Of a stretch of DNA of 48,180 nucleotides, positions 1-7,625 are shown piece after piece (the first letter of the stretch is position 1; each line of letters opens with the position of its first letter). The DNA is taken from assembly GCF_002954775.1 (NCBI RefSeq), contig NZ_PJME01000064.1, positions 1 through 48,180 on the forward strand, written 5' to 3'. Made by a program: the position numbers and the translations under genes. The notes below the pieces were generated by a model. It had not been told where the DNA came from. It did no database searches and saw only the letters and a list, made by a program, of their open reading frames with translations. The DNA is from Streptomyces geranii (GTDB lineage Bacteria > Actinomycetota > Actinomycetes > Streptomycetales > Streptomycetaceae).

Positions 1-1090
1 CCCCCGAGCCCTCACTCGCCTGTCCCCCGACCCCGTCGTTCTCCACCGTCAGCACCACACACCCGTCCCCCACCCGCACCCGGACCCCGCACCACCCCGC
101 ATCCCCGTGCCGCAGCACATTGGTGGTCGCCTCCCTGACCACCCACCCGAGCGCCGACTGCACCTCGCCCGGCAGTCCTACCGCCGACCCGGTCACCTCG
201 CAGGAGATGCCGGCGGCCGTCAACACGCCCTGTGCGCCCAGGAGTTCCGTGCCGAGGTCGGCCTCCCGATACCCCCGTACGACATCCCGTACCTCCCGCT
301 GCGACTCGCGCGCGATCCGCTGCACCTCGATCATCTGGTCGACGGCCTCGGGGCGTTCGCGGCGGGCGAGCTGGACCGCCAGTTCGCTCTTGAGGGCGAT
401 CACCGCGAGGTTGCGGCCCATCACGTCGTGCAGGTCGCGGCCGAACCGGAGGCGCTCCTCGGCGACGGCGAGGCGGGCCCGGGTCTCGCGGGCCTCGTCG
501 AGTTCGTACACGACCTTGAGCAGCCAGACCGAGAGGGCGCTGGTGAAGGTGATGAACCCGGCGGTGAACAGCACCACGCCGCCCGTGAAGAAGGCTTCGT
601 TCGCCGGGAAACCCACCAGGAGGGACATGGCGACCGAGCCGACGGCCAGGCCGGTGACCATCGCCAGCATCCGCCTCCGGCCGCTGATCCCGAGGGTGAT
701 GCTGCCCGCGCCGAAGCACACCACCCCGATGAACAGCGAGGCCGCGCCGGTCTCCAGCTCGTCGCCGCCCTCCCAGTGCCTGCCCAGGAAGAGGGCGCCG
801 GTCCCGATCAGCGCGGTGACGGCGCCGAGCACGGCCAGCAGCCGTACGGGCTGTTCCCGGGTCCCGCAGATCCAGTCCAGCGCCCGGGAGGCGGTGACCG
901 CGCTCAGCACGGCGTGCGCGCACACCAGCAGCGACAGCCAGAGCGCGAGCCGCAGGTCCAGCAGCCCCAGCACGGGCAGCCCGATCGCGCTGACCTCGAC
1001 GAAGGCGATCATGTGGAACGTCCAGCGGGTGTACGTCTCCACCTTGGCCGGCGTGCTCTTGCGCCGCCACCAGCTCCCGGGCCTGCGCAT
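1..1090 (-). CDS. Two-component sensor histidine kinase, DesK/NarL-associated type (3' end cut by window edge)
   Basis: Translation from ATG 1090 gives an N-terminal block of several hydrophobic helices. It is followed by a HisKA_3 phosphoacceptor region, GRDLHDVMGRNLAVIALK, encoded near 380-450, where the His of DLHD is the expected phosphorylation site. Near the left edge comes the start of a HATPase domain, LTVENDGVGG, containing the N-box-like VENDG. The frame is still open at base 1, so the last part of the ATPase domain is missing. It lies 20 bp downstream of the ABC-2 permease gene on the same strand. ATPase-permease-kinase(-regulator) is the standard actinobacterial arrangement, so a NarL-type response regulator probably lies beyond the edge. 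A longer frame-shifted reading over the same DNA is a shadow. Confidence 0.88.
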   Translation of the reverse strand, partial: MRRPGSWWRRKSTPAKVETYTRWTFHMIAFVEVSAIGLPVLGLLDLRLALWLSLLVCAHAVLSAVTASRALDWICGTREQPVRLLAVLGAVTALIGTGALFLGRHWEGGDELETGAASLFIGVVCFGAGSITLGISGRRRMLAMVTGLAVGSVAMSLLVGFPANEAFFTGGVVLFTAGFITFTSALSVWLLKVVYELDEARETRARLAVAEERLRFGRDLHDVMGRNLAVIALKSELAVQLARRERPEAVDQMIEVQRIARESQREVRDVVRGYREADLGTELLGAQGVLTAAGISCEVTGSAVGLPGEVQSALGWVVREATTNVLRHGDAGWCGVRVRVGDGCVVLTVENDGVGGQASEGSG

Positions 1091-1110
1091 GTCCTGTGCT
1101 CCCCGTCCCG

Positions 1111-1932
1111 TCAGTGCCGAGGTTCCCAGCGGAACCACCGTCGTACAGCAAACACCGACAACACGGTCCAGGCCAGGCCGGTCAGTACGGCGCCCAGGGC
1201 CTCGTACGCCGACAGGTCACCGGTCCAGGCGCCGCGTACGAGGGTGATCGCGGGCGTCAGCGGGAGCAACTCGCAGAAGGACGCGAGCCGTTCGGGCAGC
1301 ACCTCCAGCGGGACGGTGATCCCGGAGCCGAGGAACGAGACCAGCATCAGCGGCAGCGAGGTGACCTGCGCGCTCTCGGTGGTCCGGCTGAGCGTGGCGG
1401 TGAGCGCGGCCAGCGCCACACAGATCGCCAGGCCCAACAGCAGCCCGATGAGCGCGAGTTGGGGCGCGGGCGGCATGCCAAGATCGAGCATGACGGCACA
1501 GCCGAGAGCCAGCAGCACACTCTGTACGAAGCCTGTCACGACCGCCGGGAGCGCCGCCCCGGTGAGTATCTCGACGTCGCGCAGCTCGCCGGTGCGCAGC
1601 CGCTTGAGGACGAGTTCCTCGCGCCGGGCGGTGTAGACGCCGACGAGGGCCGCGTACACGGCGAACAGCAGCGAGAAGCCGACCGAGGCGGGCAGGATGA
1701 CCGTGCCCGCACTGAGCCCGGTCTCCTTCAGGTCCATCCCGTCGGAGGCGGACCACACGCTGAACGGCAGCACCAGCGGCACGAACAGGGCCGCGACGAG
1801 CGTCCCCTTGTTCCGCAGGAAGAGCGTGGCCTCGGCCCGCGCCAGCGCCCGCATCCGCCCCGCCGGAGTGGTCCTGCTCTCCGTCGTACCGGCATCACCG
1901 ACGTCACCGACGCCATCGACAACCGTACTCAC
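1111..1932 (-). CDS. ABC-2 type transporter permease
   Basis: Integral membrane subunit of an ABC exporter, 273 residues. It has about six hydrophobic segments (for example around FVPLVLPFSVW, GFSLLFAVYAALVGVY, LALIGLLLGLAICVALAAL and LPLMLVSFLGSGITVPLEVL). The last matches the conserved ABC2_membrane pattern in which a late helix is followed by a PLE/LP motif. GTG start at 1932 overlaps the TGA of the ATPase gene by four bases (GTGA), implying translational coupling. The substrate cannot be read from the sequence. Family members export drugs, lipids or antimicrobial peptides, and the adjacent kinase suggests the exporter is induced by an envelope signal. Confidence 0.9.
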   Translation of the reverse strand: MSTVVDGVGDVGDAGTTESRTTPAGRMRALARAEATLFLRNKGTLVAALFVPLVLPFSVWSASDGMDLKETGLSAGTVILPASVGFSLLFAVYAALVGVYTARREELVLKRLRTGELRDVEILTGAALPAVVTGFVQSVLLALGCAVMLDLGMPPAPQLALIGLLLGLAICVALAALTATLSRTTESAQVTSLPLMLVSFLGSGITVPLEVLPERLASFCELLPLTPAITLVRGAWTGDLSAYEALGAVLTGLAWTVLSVFAVRRWFRWEPRH

Positions 1933-2900
1933 GCGACACGCTCCTCGACCACGGTGGAACCCTGGGTGTCCGCGGACGCCTCCCGCGCGATCCGCAGGAA
2001 CGCCTCCTCCAGCGACGCCGACCGCACGTCAAGACCCCGCAGCTCGACCCCGGCCTCCTCGGCCCACACCAGCAACCGCGTTGCCGCGAGCTGGAGTTGG
2101 TGGGTGCGCAGCCGTACGACGCGCCCCTCCTCCTCGTACCCGCTCACGCCGAGCGAGCCGAGCGGCGGCAGGTCGCCCACGAAGTACCCGAGGGGCAGTT
2201 CGAAGGAGATCCGGGACGGCTGCGAGGCGGTCACCTCGGCGGGCGTACCGGCGGCGGCGATGCGCCCCTCGTGCAGGATGGCGAGCCGGTCGGCGAGATC
2301 CTCGGCCTCCTCCAGGTAGTGCGTGGTGAGCAGTACGGTCGTCCCGCCGGCCTGCAGTTCCCGTACCAACTCCCAGGTGTCGCGCCGCCCTTCGGCGTCG
2401 AGACCGGTCGTCGGTTCGTCGAGGAACAGCACCTCGGGGTTGCCGAGGAGAGCGAGCGCGAGGTCGAGCCGCCGCCGTTCGCCGCCGGACAGCTGCTTCA
2501 CCCGTACGCCGGTCCGCCGCTCAAGGCCGACGAGCGCGAGCGCCTCCGCCTCGGGGCGTGCGCCGCTCGTGCAGCCGGCCCACATCCGCGCGGTCTCGCC
2601 GACGGTCAGGTCGGACGGAAAGCCGCCCTCCTGGAGCATGACGCCGGTGCGCGGCCGTACGGCGGCCCGCTCGGTGTAGGGATCGTGGCCCAGCACCCGC
2701 ACCTTGCCCCCGGCGGGCGGCGCGAGGCCCTCCAGCAGTTCGACGGTCGACGTCTTGCCCGCGCCGTTCGTGCCGAGCAGGGCGAAGATCTCCCCGCGGC
2801 CCACGGAGAAGGACACCCCGCGCACCGCCTCGAACCCGCCCCCGTACACACGCCGCAGGTCAGTGACCTCAATCACGTGTCCGTGTTCGTTGGTTTCCAT
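1929..2900 (-). CDS. ABC transporter ATP-binding protein
   Basis: Nucleotide-binding subunit, 323 residues. Walker A GTNGAGKTS lies at about residues 43-51, the signature is LSGGERRRLDLA, and Walker B plus D-loop is VLFLDEPTTGLD. The H-loop follows in VLLTTHYLEEAEDLADR. The C-terminal about 90 residues form the extra domain usual in CcmA/DrrA-like exporters. It is first in the operon with the permease and the kinase. Start chosen as ATG 2900; the only possible ribosome site nearby is a weak GAAG run. A set of overlapping TGTCA/TGACA palindromes lies about 45-70 bp upstream and may be the target of the cognate response regulator. Confidence 0.95.
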   Translation of the reverse strand: METNEHGHVIEVTDLRRVYGGGFEAVRGVSFSVGRGEIFALLGTNGAGKTSTVELLEGLAPPAGGKVRVLGHDPYTERAAVRPRTGVMLQEGGFPSDLTVGETARMWAGCTSGARPEAEALALVGLERRTGVRVKQLSGGERRRLDLALALLGNPEVLFLDEPTTGLDAEGRRDTWELVRELQAGGTTVLLTTHYLEEAEDLADRLAILHEGRIAAAGTPAEVTASQPSRISFELPLGYFVGDLPPLGSLGVSGYEEEGRVVRLRTHQLQLAATRLLVWAEEAGVELRGLDVRSASLEEAFLRIAREASADTQGSTVVEERVA

Positions 2901-2943
2901 GACTTCAGCTTCCCGGCCGGGAGGCGGGGTCGGCAGTGCGTGG

Positions 2944-2970
2944 TGTCATCACTGCACATGACAAATGTCA
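2944..2970. promoter_or_regulatory. Overlapping palindromes upstream of the ABC-kinase operon
   Basis: TGACAAATGTCA (2959-2970) has perfect 5-bp arms around AA. TGTCAT at 2944-2949 pairs with ATGACA at 2958-2963, so three TGTCA half-sites overlap. The location, 44-70 bp before the ATPase start, suits a response-regulator operator. Function is inferred. Confidence 0.45.
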
Positions 2971-2996
2971 GACGTAGAGGAAACGTGCACACGAAG

Positions 2997-3025
2997 AAGA
3001 CCCCGGTCCGATGGACCGGGGTCTT
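2997..3025 (-). terminator. Hairpin downstream of tRNA-Gly(GCC)
   Basis: A 13-bp perfect stem (AAGACCCCGGTCC / GGACCGGGGTCTT) with a 3-nt loop sits 7 bp past the tRNA 3' end. No T-run follows, as is common in Streptomyces. Confidence 0.7.
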
Positions 3026-3032
3026 GATCTGG

Positions 3033-3105
3033 AGCGGACGACCAGGTTCGAACTGGCGACCTCAACCTTGGCAAGGTTGCGCTCTACCAACTGAGCTACG
3101 TCCGC
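3033..3105 (-). tRNA. tRNA-Gly (anticodon GCC)
   Basis: On the minus strand a 73-nt cloverleaf reads GCGGACG (acceptor), D-arm GCTC..GAGC, anticodon loop CTTGCCA, T-loop TTCGAAC and 3' CGTCCGC plus T. The acceptor pairs fully. CCA is not encoded. Confidence 0.96.
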
Positions 3106-3185
3106 ATTGCCTCCAGCCAGCTTTCACTGACTGGCGCGAGCACCAGCGTACCTGATCGACAAGACCGACCAGACCGGCGATGCAG

Positions 3186-3257
3186 AGCGGGTGACAGGAA
3201 TTGCACACTGCGCCTTCCCCCTGGAAGGAGGATGTTCTGCTACTGAACTACACCCGC
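3186..3257 (-). tRNA. tRNA-Gly (anticodon TCC)
   Basis: A 72-nt cloverleaf on the minus strand has acceptor GCGGGTG/CACCCGC, D-arm GTTC..GAAC, anticodon loop CTTCCAG and T-loop TTGCACA read as TGCAATT. It lies 80 bp upstream of the tRNA-Gly(GCC) gene in the same orientation, so the two are probably co-transcribed. Confidence 0.94.
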
Positions 3258-3388
3258 AAGCCTCCGTGAGCCGGGCCTTTCGGCCTTGCCCCTCGGCGTG
3301 CTCCAGACTCTAGCTGATCAGCAGGGGGGCAACGCAAGTCGGTTGCGCCGAGGGGCTCCTGAGGCACTACTGGCCTGCCACCCGCCGC

Positions 3389-3706
3389 CTACTGGGCGGC
3401 GGTGAAGGCCTCGTACACCTTCTTGGGGATACGACCGCGAGTCGGCACGTCCATCTTGTTGGCGAGGGCCCAGGCCCGCACCGCCGAGGGGTCGGGCGCG
3501 ACCTCCGTCTGCTTGTACGCCTTGCCGGAGCGCGACCGCTTGCGACCGGCCTCCACGTACGGCTCCAGGGCCTTACGCAGTTTCTTGGCATTGGTTTGAT
3601 TCAGGTCGATCTCGTACGACTTGCCGTCGAGTCCGAAGGCGATCGTTTCCGCCGCTTCCGAGCCGTCGATGTCGTCTGAGAGTGTGACCACGACACGCTG
3701 AGCCAC
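3389..3706 (-). CDS. lsrL: Lsr2-like nucleoid-associated protein (LsrL-type paralogue)
   Basis: 105 residues, the family length. The N-terminal dimerisation domain starts AQRVVVTLSDDIDGSEAAE and continues through the conserved SYEIDL stretch and KLRKALEPYVEAGR. The C-terminal DNA-binding domain includes VRAWALANKMDVPTRGRIP, with the RGR AT-hook-like motif that inserts in the minor groove of AT-rich DNA. Lsr2 proteins are xenogeneic silencers functionally like H-NS. GTG 3706 is chosen because AAGGGA lies 9 nt upstream and homologues start MAQ; the frame itself stays open further upstream. The symbol follows my recollection that the paralogue next to purSQL in S. coelicolor is LsrL. The upstream spacer is unusually AT-rich, which could allow autoregulation. 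Confidence 0.9.
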   Translation of the reverse strand: MAQRVVVTLSDDIDGSEAAETIAFGLDGKSYEIDLNQTNAKKLRKALEPYVEAGRKRSRSGKAYKQTEVAPDPSAVRAWALANKMDVPTRGRIPKKVYEAFTAAQ

Positions 3707-4031
3707 GAATATCGGTCCCTTCGTACGGCTGTTATTGGGCAAAGTATCGGCTTTTGCCTTTTCCTTTGTACAGTGCCCGGCATTGCAATGGGAAGCCCGA
3801 CTAAATCTGCCCGCGTGTCTCCCTGCAATAGACATCCTGGGGCCGAACTCGGATCTTTCCCAGAATTTTTGGCGATGACCCCGCTCTGATACCGGATCGT
3901 GATGCCTGCCACACGGCCGTCCGTAGTTTCCTACTAATCTACCCGCGTAGAAATTTTGTGCGGGTAGTCTGAACCCACCTGTAGGAACCTCGCCAGGGAC
4001 CTTGCTCAGCACCACAACACCGGGAGTGCCA
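3707..4031. promoter_or_regulatory. AT-rich divergent promoter region between the lsr2-like gene and purS
   Basis: 325 bp without a gene, clearly more AT-rich than its surroundings (for example CTTTTGCCTTTTCCTTTG near 3750). It holds nested inverted repeats. CTACCCGC (3939-3946) pairs with GCGGGTAG (3960-3967) across an AT-rich 13-nt spacer, and GTAG-TTTC-CTAC lies at 3923-3934. These could be an operator or leader hairpin for the purine operon, or Lsr2-type binding DNA. I recognise no riboswitch consensus. Confidence 0.5.
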
Positions 4032-4295
4032 GTGGCACGCGTCGTAGTCGACGTCATGCTCAAGCCGGAGATCCTCGACCCCCAGGGCCAGGCGGTGCAG
4101 CGTGCACTGCCGCGTCTCGGTTTCGAAGGTGTCTCCGACGTACGTCAGGGAAAGCGATTCGAACTGGAAGTTGACGGACCGGTGGACGACGCCGCGCTCG
4201 CCCGCATCCATGATCTTGCGGAATCCTTCCTCGCCAACACCGTGATCGAGGACTTCACCGTGAAGGTGGAGGAGATGGTGGGGGAAGAGAAGTGA
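4032..4295 (+). CDS. purS: Phosphoribosylformylglycinamidine synthase, PurS subunit
   Basis: 87-residue PurS, the small subunit of the three-part FGAM synthase (PurS-PurQ-PurL) used by Gram-positive bacteria. It bridges the glutaminase and the synthetase so that ammonia passes between them. The sequence ARVVVDVMLKPEILDPQGQA followed by LGFEGVSDVRQGKRFELEV is the family signature. GTG 4032 is chosen because CGGGAG lies just upstream and homologues start (M)ARVVVDVMLK; an in-frame upstream start would add ten unsupported residues. The stop overlaps the purQ start (GTGA). Confidence 0.95.
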   Translation: MARVVVDVMLKPEILDPQGQAVQRALPRLGFEGVSDVRQGKRFELEVDGPVDDAALARIHDLAESFLANTVIEDFTVKVEEMVGEEK

Positions 4296-4972
4296 CTGCT
4301 CGTATTGGAGTCGTCACCTTTCCGGGTTCGCTGGACGACCGGGACACTCAGCGCGCGATCCGTCTGGCGGGTGCCGAGCCGGTAGCACTCTGGCACAAGG
4401 ACAAGGACCTCAAGCAGGTCGACGCGGTGGTTCTGCCGGGCGGTTTCTCGTACGGCGACTATCTGCGCGCGGGTGCCATCTCCCGTTTCTCGCCGGTGAT
4501 GGAGTCGGTCATCGAGCAGGCGAAGTCGGGCCTGCCGGTTCTCGGCATCTGCAACGGCTTCCAGATCCTCACCGAGGCGCACCTCCTCCCGGGCGCGATG
4601 CTCGGCAACAACCACCTGCACTTCATCTGCCGCGACCAGAAGCTGCGGGTGGAGAACGCGGACACCGCCTGGACGGCTGATTACGAGGCCGGCCAGGAGA
4701 TCCACATCCCGCTGAAGAACATGGACGGCCGGTACGTCGCCGACCAGCACACGCTGGACGAGCTGGAGGCCGAGGGCCGGGTCGCGTTCCGTTACGTCGA
4801 CTTCAACCCGAACGGGTCACTGAACGACATCGCGGGCATCACCAACGCCGCCGGGAACGTCGTGGGCCTCATGCCGCACCCGGAGCACGCGGTCGAGCCG
4901 CTGATCGGCTCCGGCCGCACCGACGGCCTCCCCTTCTTCACCTCGATCCTCAAGAAGCTGGTCAACGCATGA
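4292..4972 (+). CDS. purQ: Phosphoribosylformylglycinamidine synthase, glutaminase subunit PurQ
   Basis: 226-residue class I glutamine amidotransferase that supplies ammonia to PurL in step 4 of purine synthesis. The nucleophile Cys is in LPVLGICNGFQIL. The catalytic His and Glu are in GLMPHPEHAVEP near the C-terminus. The oxyanion region is VVLPGGFSYGDYLRAGAI. GTG start overlaps the purS stop by four bases and its own stop overlaps the purL ATG by four, so all three genes are translationally coupled, in keeping with a 1:1 complex. Confidence 0.97.
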   Translation: MTARIGVVTFPGSLDDRDTQRAIRLAGAEPVALWHKDKDLKQVDAVVLPGGFSYGDYLRAGAISRFSPVMESVIEQAKSGLPVLGICNGFQILTEAHLLPGAMLGNNHLHFICRDQKLRVENADTAWTADYEAGQEIHIPLKNMDGRYVADQHTLDELEAEGRVAFRYVDFNPNGSLNDIAGITNAAGNVVGLMPHPEHAVEPLIGSGRTDGLPFFTSILKKLVNA

Positions 4973-7227
4973 GCCGGACGCCTCTGGACACGGTCGAGCA
5001 CGCGGCCGAGACCCCCGACGTCGAGCTGCCCTGGGCCGAACTCGGCCTGAAGAAGGACGAGTACGAGAAGGTCGTCGAGATCCTCGGCCGCCGTCCGACG
5101 GGCGCCGAGCTGGCGATGTACTCGGTGATGTGGTCCGAGCACTGCAGCTACAAGTCCTCCAAGGTCCACCTGCGCCAGTTCGGCGAGAAGGCCCCGCACT
5201 CCGACGCCCTGCTCGTCGGCATCGGCGAGAACGCGGGCGTGGTCGACGTAGGCCAGGGCTACGCGGTCACCTTCAAGGTCGAGTCGCACAACCACCCTTC
5301 CTACGTGGAGCCTTACCAGGGCGCGGCCACGGGCGTAGGCGGCATCGTGCGCGACATCATCGCGATGGGCGCGAGGCCGGTAGCTGTGGTGGACCCCCTC
5401 CGTTTCGGCGCGGCGGACCACCCGGACACCAAGCGCGTCCTCCCGGGCGTGGTCGCGGGCATCGGCGGCTACGGCAACTGTCTGGGCCTCCCGAACATCG
5501 GCGGCGAGGTCGTCTTCGACGCCTGCTACCAGGGGAACCCGCTGGTCAACGCCGGTGCGATCGGCGTGATGCGGCACGAGGACATCCACCTGGCGAAGGC
5601 GTCGGGCGCGGGCAACAAGGTCATCCTGTACGGGGCCCGTACGGGCGGCGACGGCATCGGCGGCGCGTCGATCCTCGCCTCGGAGACCTTCGACGACGCG
5701 AAGCCGTCGAAGCGCCCCGCGGTGCAGGTGGGCGACCCCTTCCAGGAGAAGCTGCTCATCGAGTGCACGCTCGAAGCCTTCAAGGAGAAGCTGGTCGTCG
5801 GCATCCAGGACCTGGGCGCGGCGGGCCTGTCGTGCGCGACAAGCGAGTTGGCGTCGAACGGCTCGGGCGGCATGCGCGTGACCCTGGACGACGTACCGCT
5901 CCGCGACTCGACGCTCTCGCCCGAGGAAATCCTCATGAGCGAGTCGCAGGAACGCATGTGCGCGGTCGTGGAGCCGGAGAAGGTGGACCGGTTCCTGGAG
6001 ATCTGCGACAAGTGGGATGTCATCGCGACGGTGATCGGTGAGGTCACCGACGGCGACCGCCTCGAAATCTTCTGGCACGGCGGCAAGATCGTCGACGTCG
6101 ACCCGCGTACGGTCGCGCACGACGGCCCGGTCTACGAGCGCCCGTACGCCCGCCCGGACTGGCAGGACGCCCTCCAGGCGGACGACGCCAACAAGCTTGC
6201 GCGCCCGACGACTTCGGAGGACCTGAAGGCACAGGTCGTCCAGCTGGTCTCCTCCCCCAACCAAGCCTCCAAGTCCTGGATCACCTCCCAGTACGACCAC
6301 TTCGTGCAGGGCAACACGGTGTTGGCCCAGCCCGAGGACTCCGGGATGATCCGCGTCGACGAGGCGACCGGCCTCGGTGTGGCCATCGCGACGGACGGCA
6401 ACGGCCGCTACGCCAAGCTGGACCCGTACGCGGGTGCCCAGTTGGCGCTGTCGGAGGCGTACCGGAACGTGGCGACGACGGGCGCGAAGCCCCTCGCCGT
6501 GTCGGACTGCCTGAACTTCGGTTCGCCCGAAGACCCGGCGGTGATGTGGCAGTTCGCGGAGGCGGTACGTGGACTCGCGGACGCCTGCCAGCAGTTGGGG
6601 ACGCCGGTGACGGGCGGCAACGTCTCGCTCTACAACCAGACGGGTGACGTCGCCATCCACCCGACGCCGGTGGTAGCGGTCCTGGGCGTGATCGACGACG
6701 TCGCCCGCCGCACCCCCGTCGCCTTCCAGGAGGAGGGGCAGCTGCTGTACCTCCTCGGGGACACGCGCGAGGAGTTCGGCGGCTCGGCGTGGTCGCAGGT
6801 CGTGCACGACCACCTCGGTGGCCTGCCTCCGAAGGTCGACCTGGAGCGCGAGCGCCTGCTGGCGGAAATCCTTATCTCGGCCTCCCGCGACGGCATGATC
6901 GACTCGGCGCACGACCTGTCGGACGGCGGTCTGATCCAGGCGGTCGTGGAGTCGGCGCTGCTGGGCGAGAAGGGCGCGCGTCTGGTCGTACCGGACGGCC
7001 TCGACGCCTTCACCCTCCTCTTCTCGGAGTCGGCGGGCCGCGCGCTGGTCGCGATCCCGCGCTCGGAGGAGCTGCGCTTCAACGACATGTGCGGGGCGCG
7101 GGGCCTGCCGGTGACCCGGATCGGCGTCGTGGACGGCGATTCGGTGGAACTGCAGGGCGAGTTCACGCTGACGCTGGCGGAGCTGCGCGAGGCACACGAG
7201 GGGACGATTCCGGCGCTGCTGGCGTAG
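4969..7227 (+). CDS. purL: Phosphoribosylformylglycinamidine synthase, PurL subunit
   Basis: 752-residue short-form PurL, the ATP-dependent synthetase that converts FGAR plus ammonia to FGAM. The active-site motif MWSEHCSYKSSK is at about residues 48-59, with FKVESHNHPSYVEPYQGAATG soon after. Two AIRS-like halves follow. Glycine-rich LFSESAGRALVAI lies near the C-terminus. Size matches the Bacillus/Streptomyces short PurL that needs PurS and PurQ. It closes the purSQL operon and is followed at once by a perfect hairpin. Confidence 0.97.
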   Translation: MSRTPLDTVEHAAETPDVELPWAELGLKKDEYEKVVEILGRRPTGAELAMYSVMWSEHCSYKSSKVHLRQFGEKAPHSDALLVGIGENAGVVDVGQGYAVTFKVESHNHPSYVEPYQGAATGVGGIVRDIIAMGARPVAVVDPLRFGAADHPDTKRVLPGVVAGIGGYGNCLGLPNIGGEVVFDACYQGNPLVNAGAIGVMRHEDIHLAKASGAGNKVILYGARTGGDGIGGASILASETFDDAKPSKRPAVQVGDPFQEKLLIECTLEAFKEKLVVGIQDLGAAGLSCATSELASNGSGGMRVTLDDVPLRDSTLSPEEILMSESQERMCAVVEPEKVDRFLEICDKWDVIATVIGEVTDGDRLEIFWHGGKIVDVDPRTVAHDGPVYERPYARPDWQDALQADDANKLARPTTSEDLKAQVVQLVSSPNQASKSWITSQYDHFVQGNTVLAQPEDSGMIRVDEATGLGVAIATDGNGRYAKLDPYAGAQLALSEAYRNVATTGAKPLAVSDCLNFGSPEDPAVMWQFAEAVRGLADACQQLGTPVTGGNVSLYNQTGDVAIHPTPVVAVLGVIDDVARRTPVAFQEEGQLLYLLGDTREEFGGSAWSQVVHDHLGGLPPKVDLERERLLAEILISASRDGMIDSAHDLSDGGLIQAVVESALLGEKGARLVVPDGLDAFTLLFSESAGRALVAIPRSEELRFNDMCGARGLPVTRIGVVDGDSVELQGEFTLTLAELREAHEGTIPALLA

Positions 7228-7254
7228 TCGGCGGCGGGATCAACTCGGTTGGCT

Positions 7255-7292
7255 GAGGCCCCCGTTCGGACAGCTGTCCGAACGGGGGCCTC
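7255..7292. terminator. Bidirectional terminator after purL
   Basis: An 18-bp perfect stem (GAGGCCCCCGTTCGGACA paired with its complement) with a 2-nt loop lies 28 bp past the purL stop. The right side is followed by a minus-strand gene relic, so it may serve both directions. Confidence 0.85.
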
Positions 7293-7305
7293 TCCGCGCG
7301 CGGGC

Positions 7306-7562
7306 TCAGGACGGGCGTACCGGCAGGGTGACGGTCGCCGGTCGCAGCCCCTCCGCGCTCGCCGTGAGGGTGAGGTGGCCCGGGGTCTTGGCCGGGCGGA
7401 GGATCGCGATGGCGCGGCCGTGCCAGGTGTGGCGGTAGATGCCGGGGGTCGGAGTACCAGCGGCTGTTCTGCCCGCTGCTTGCGATACCGGCAGACCCCG
7501 CCGACCGTGTACCCGGTCGAGCCGCCGTTCTGACTGCGCCGGGGGTCGAACGGGCCGATCAC
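7306..7562 (-). pseudogene. Relic of a C-terminal carbohydrate-enzyme-like domain
   Basis: On the minus strand one frame encodes GIYRHTWHGRAIAILRPAKT followed by PGHLTLTASAEGLRPATVTL. This reads like the Ig-like C-terminal tail of Streptomyces glycoside hydrolases, for example GH2 beta-galactosidases. Upstream in another frame is a short plausible stretch (GPFDPRRSQNGGSTGYTVGG). No catalytic domain is present, so I read the region as a decayed 3' gene remnant with at least one frame change. The family assignment rests on pattern memory only and could be wrong. Confidence 0.35.
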
Positions 7563-7625
7563 TGTCGGACGTTTCGAACTCCTTCGCCGACATGCGTGCG
7601 CCCGTTGCCAACCGTCACGCCGTAC

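Noticed and set aside
12..1151. A 379-codon minus-strand frame over the kinase region
   Set aside because: It is offset from the frame that encodes the hydrophobic helices, DLHDVMG and VENDG; its product is Arg/Gly-rich nonsense.
4792..7197. An 801-codon open frame antisense to purL
   Set aside because: Arg/Ala/Val-rich shadow with no motif, while purL has every family motif.
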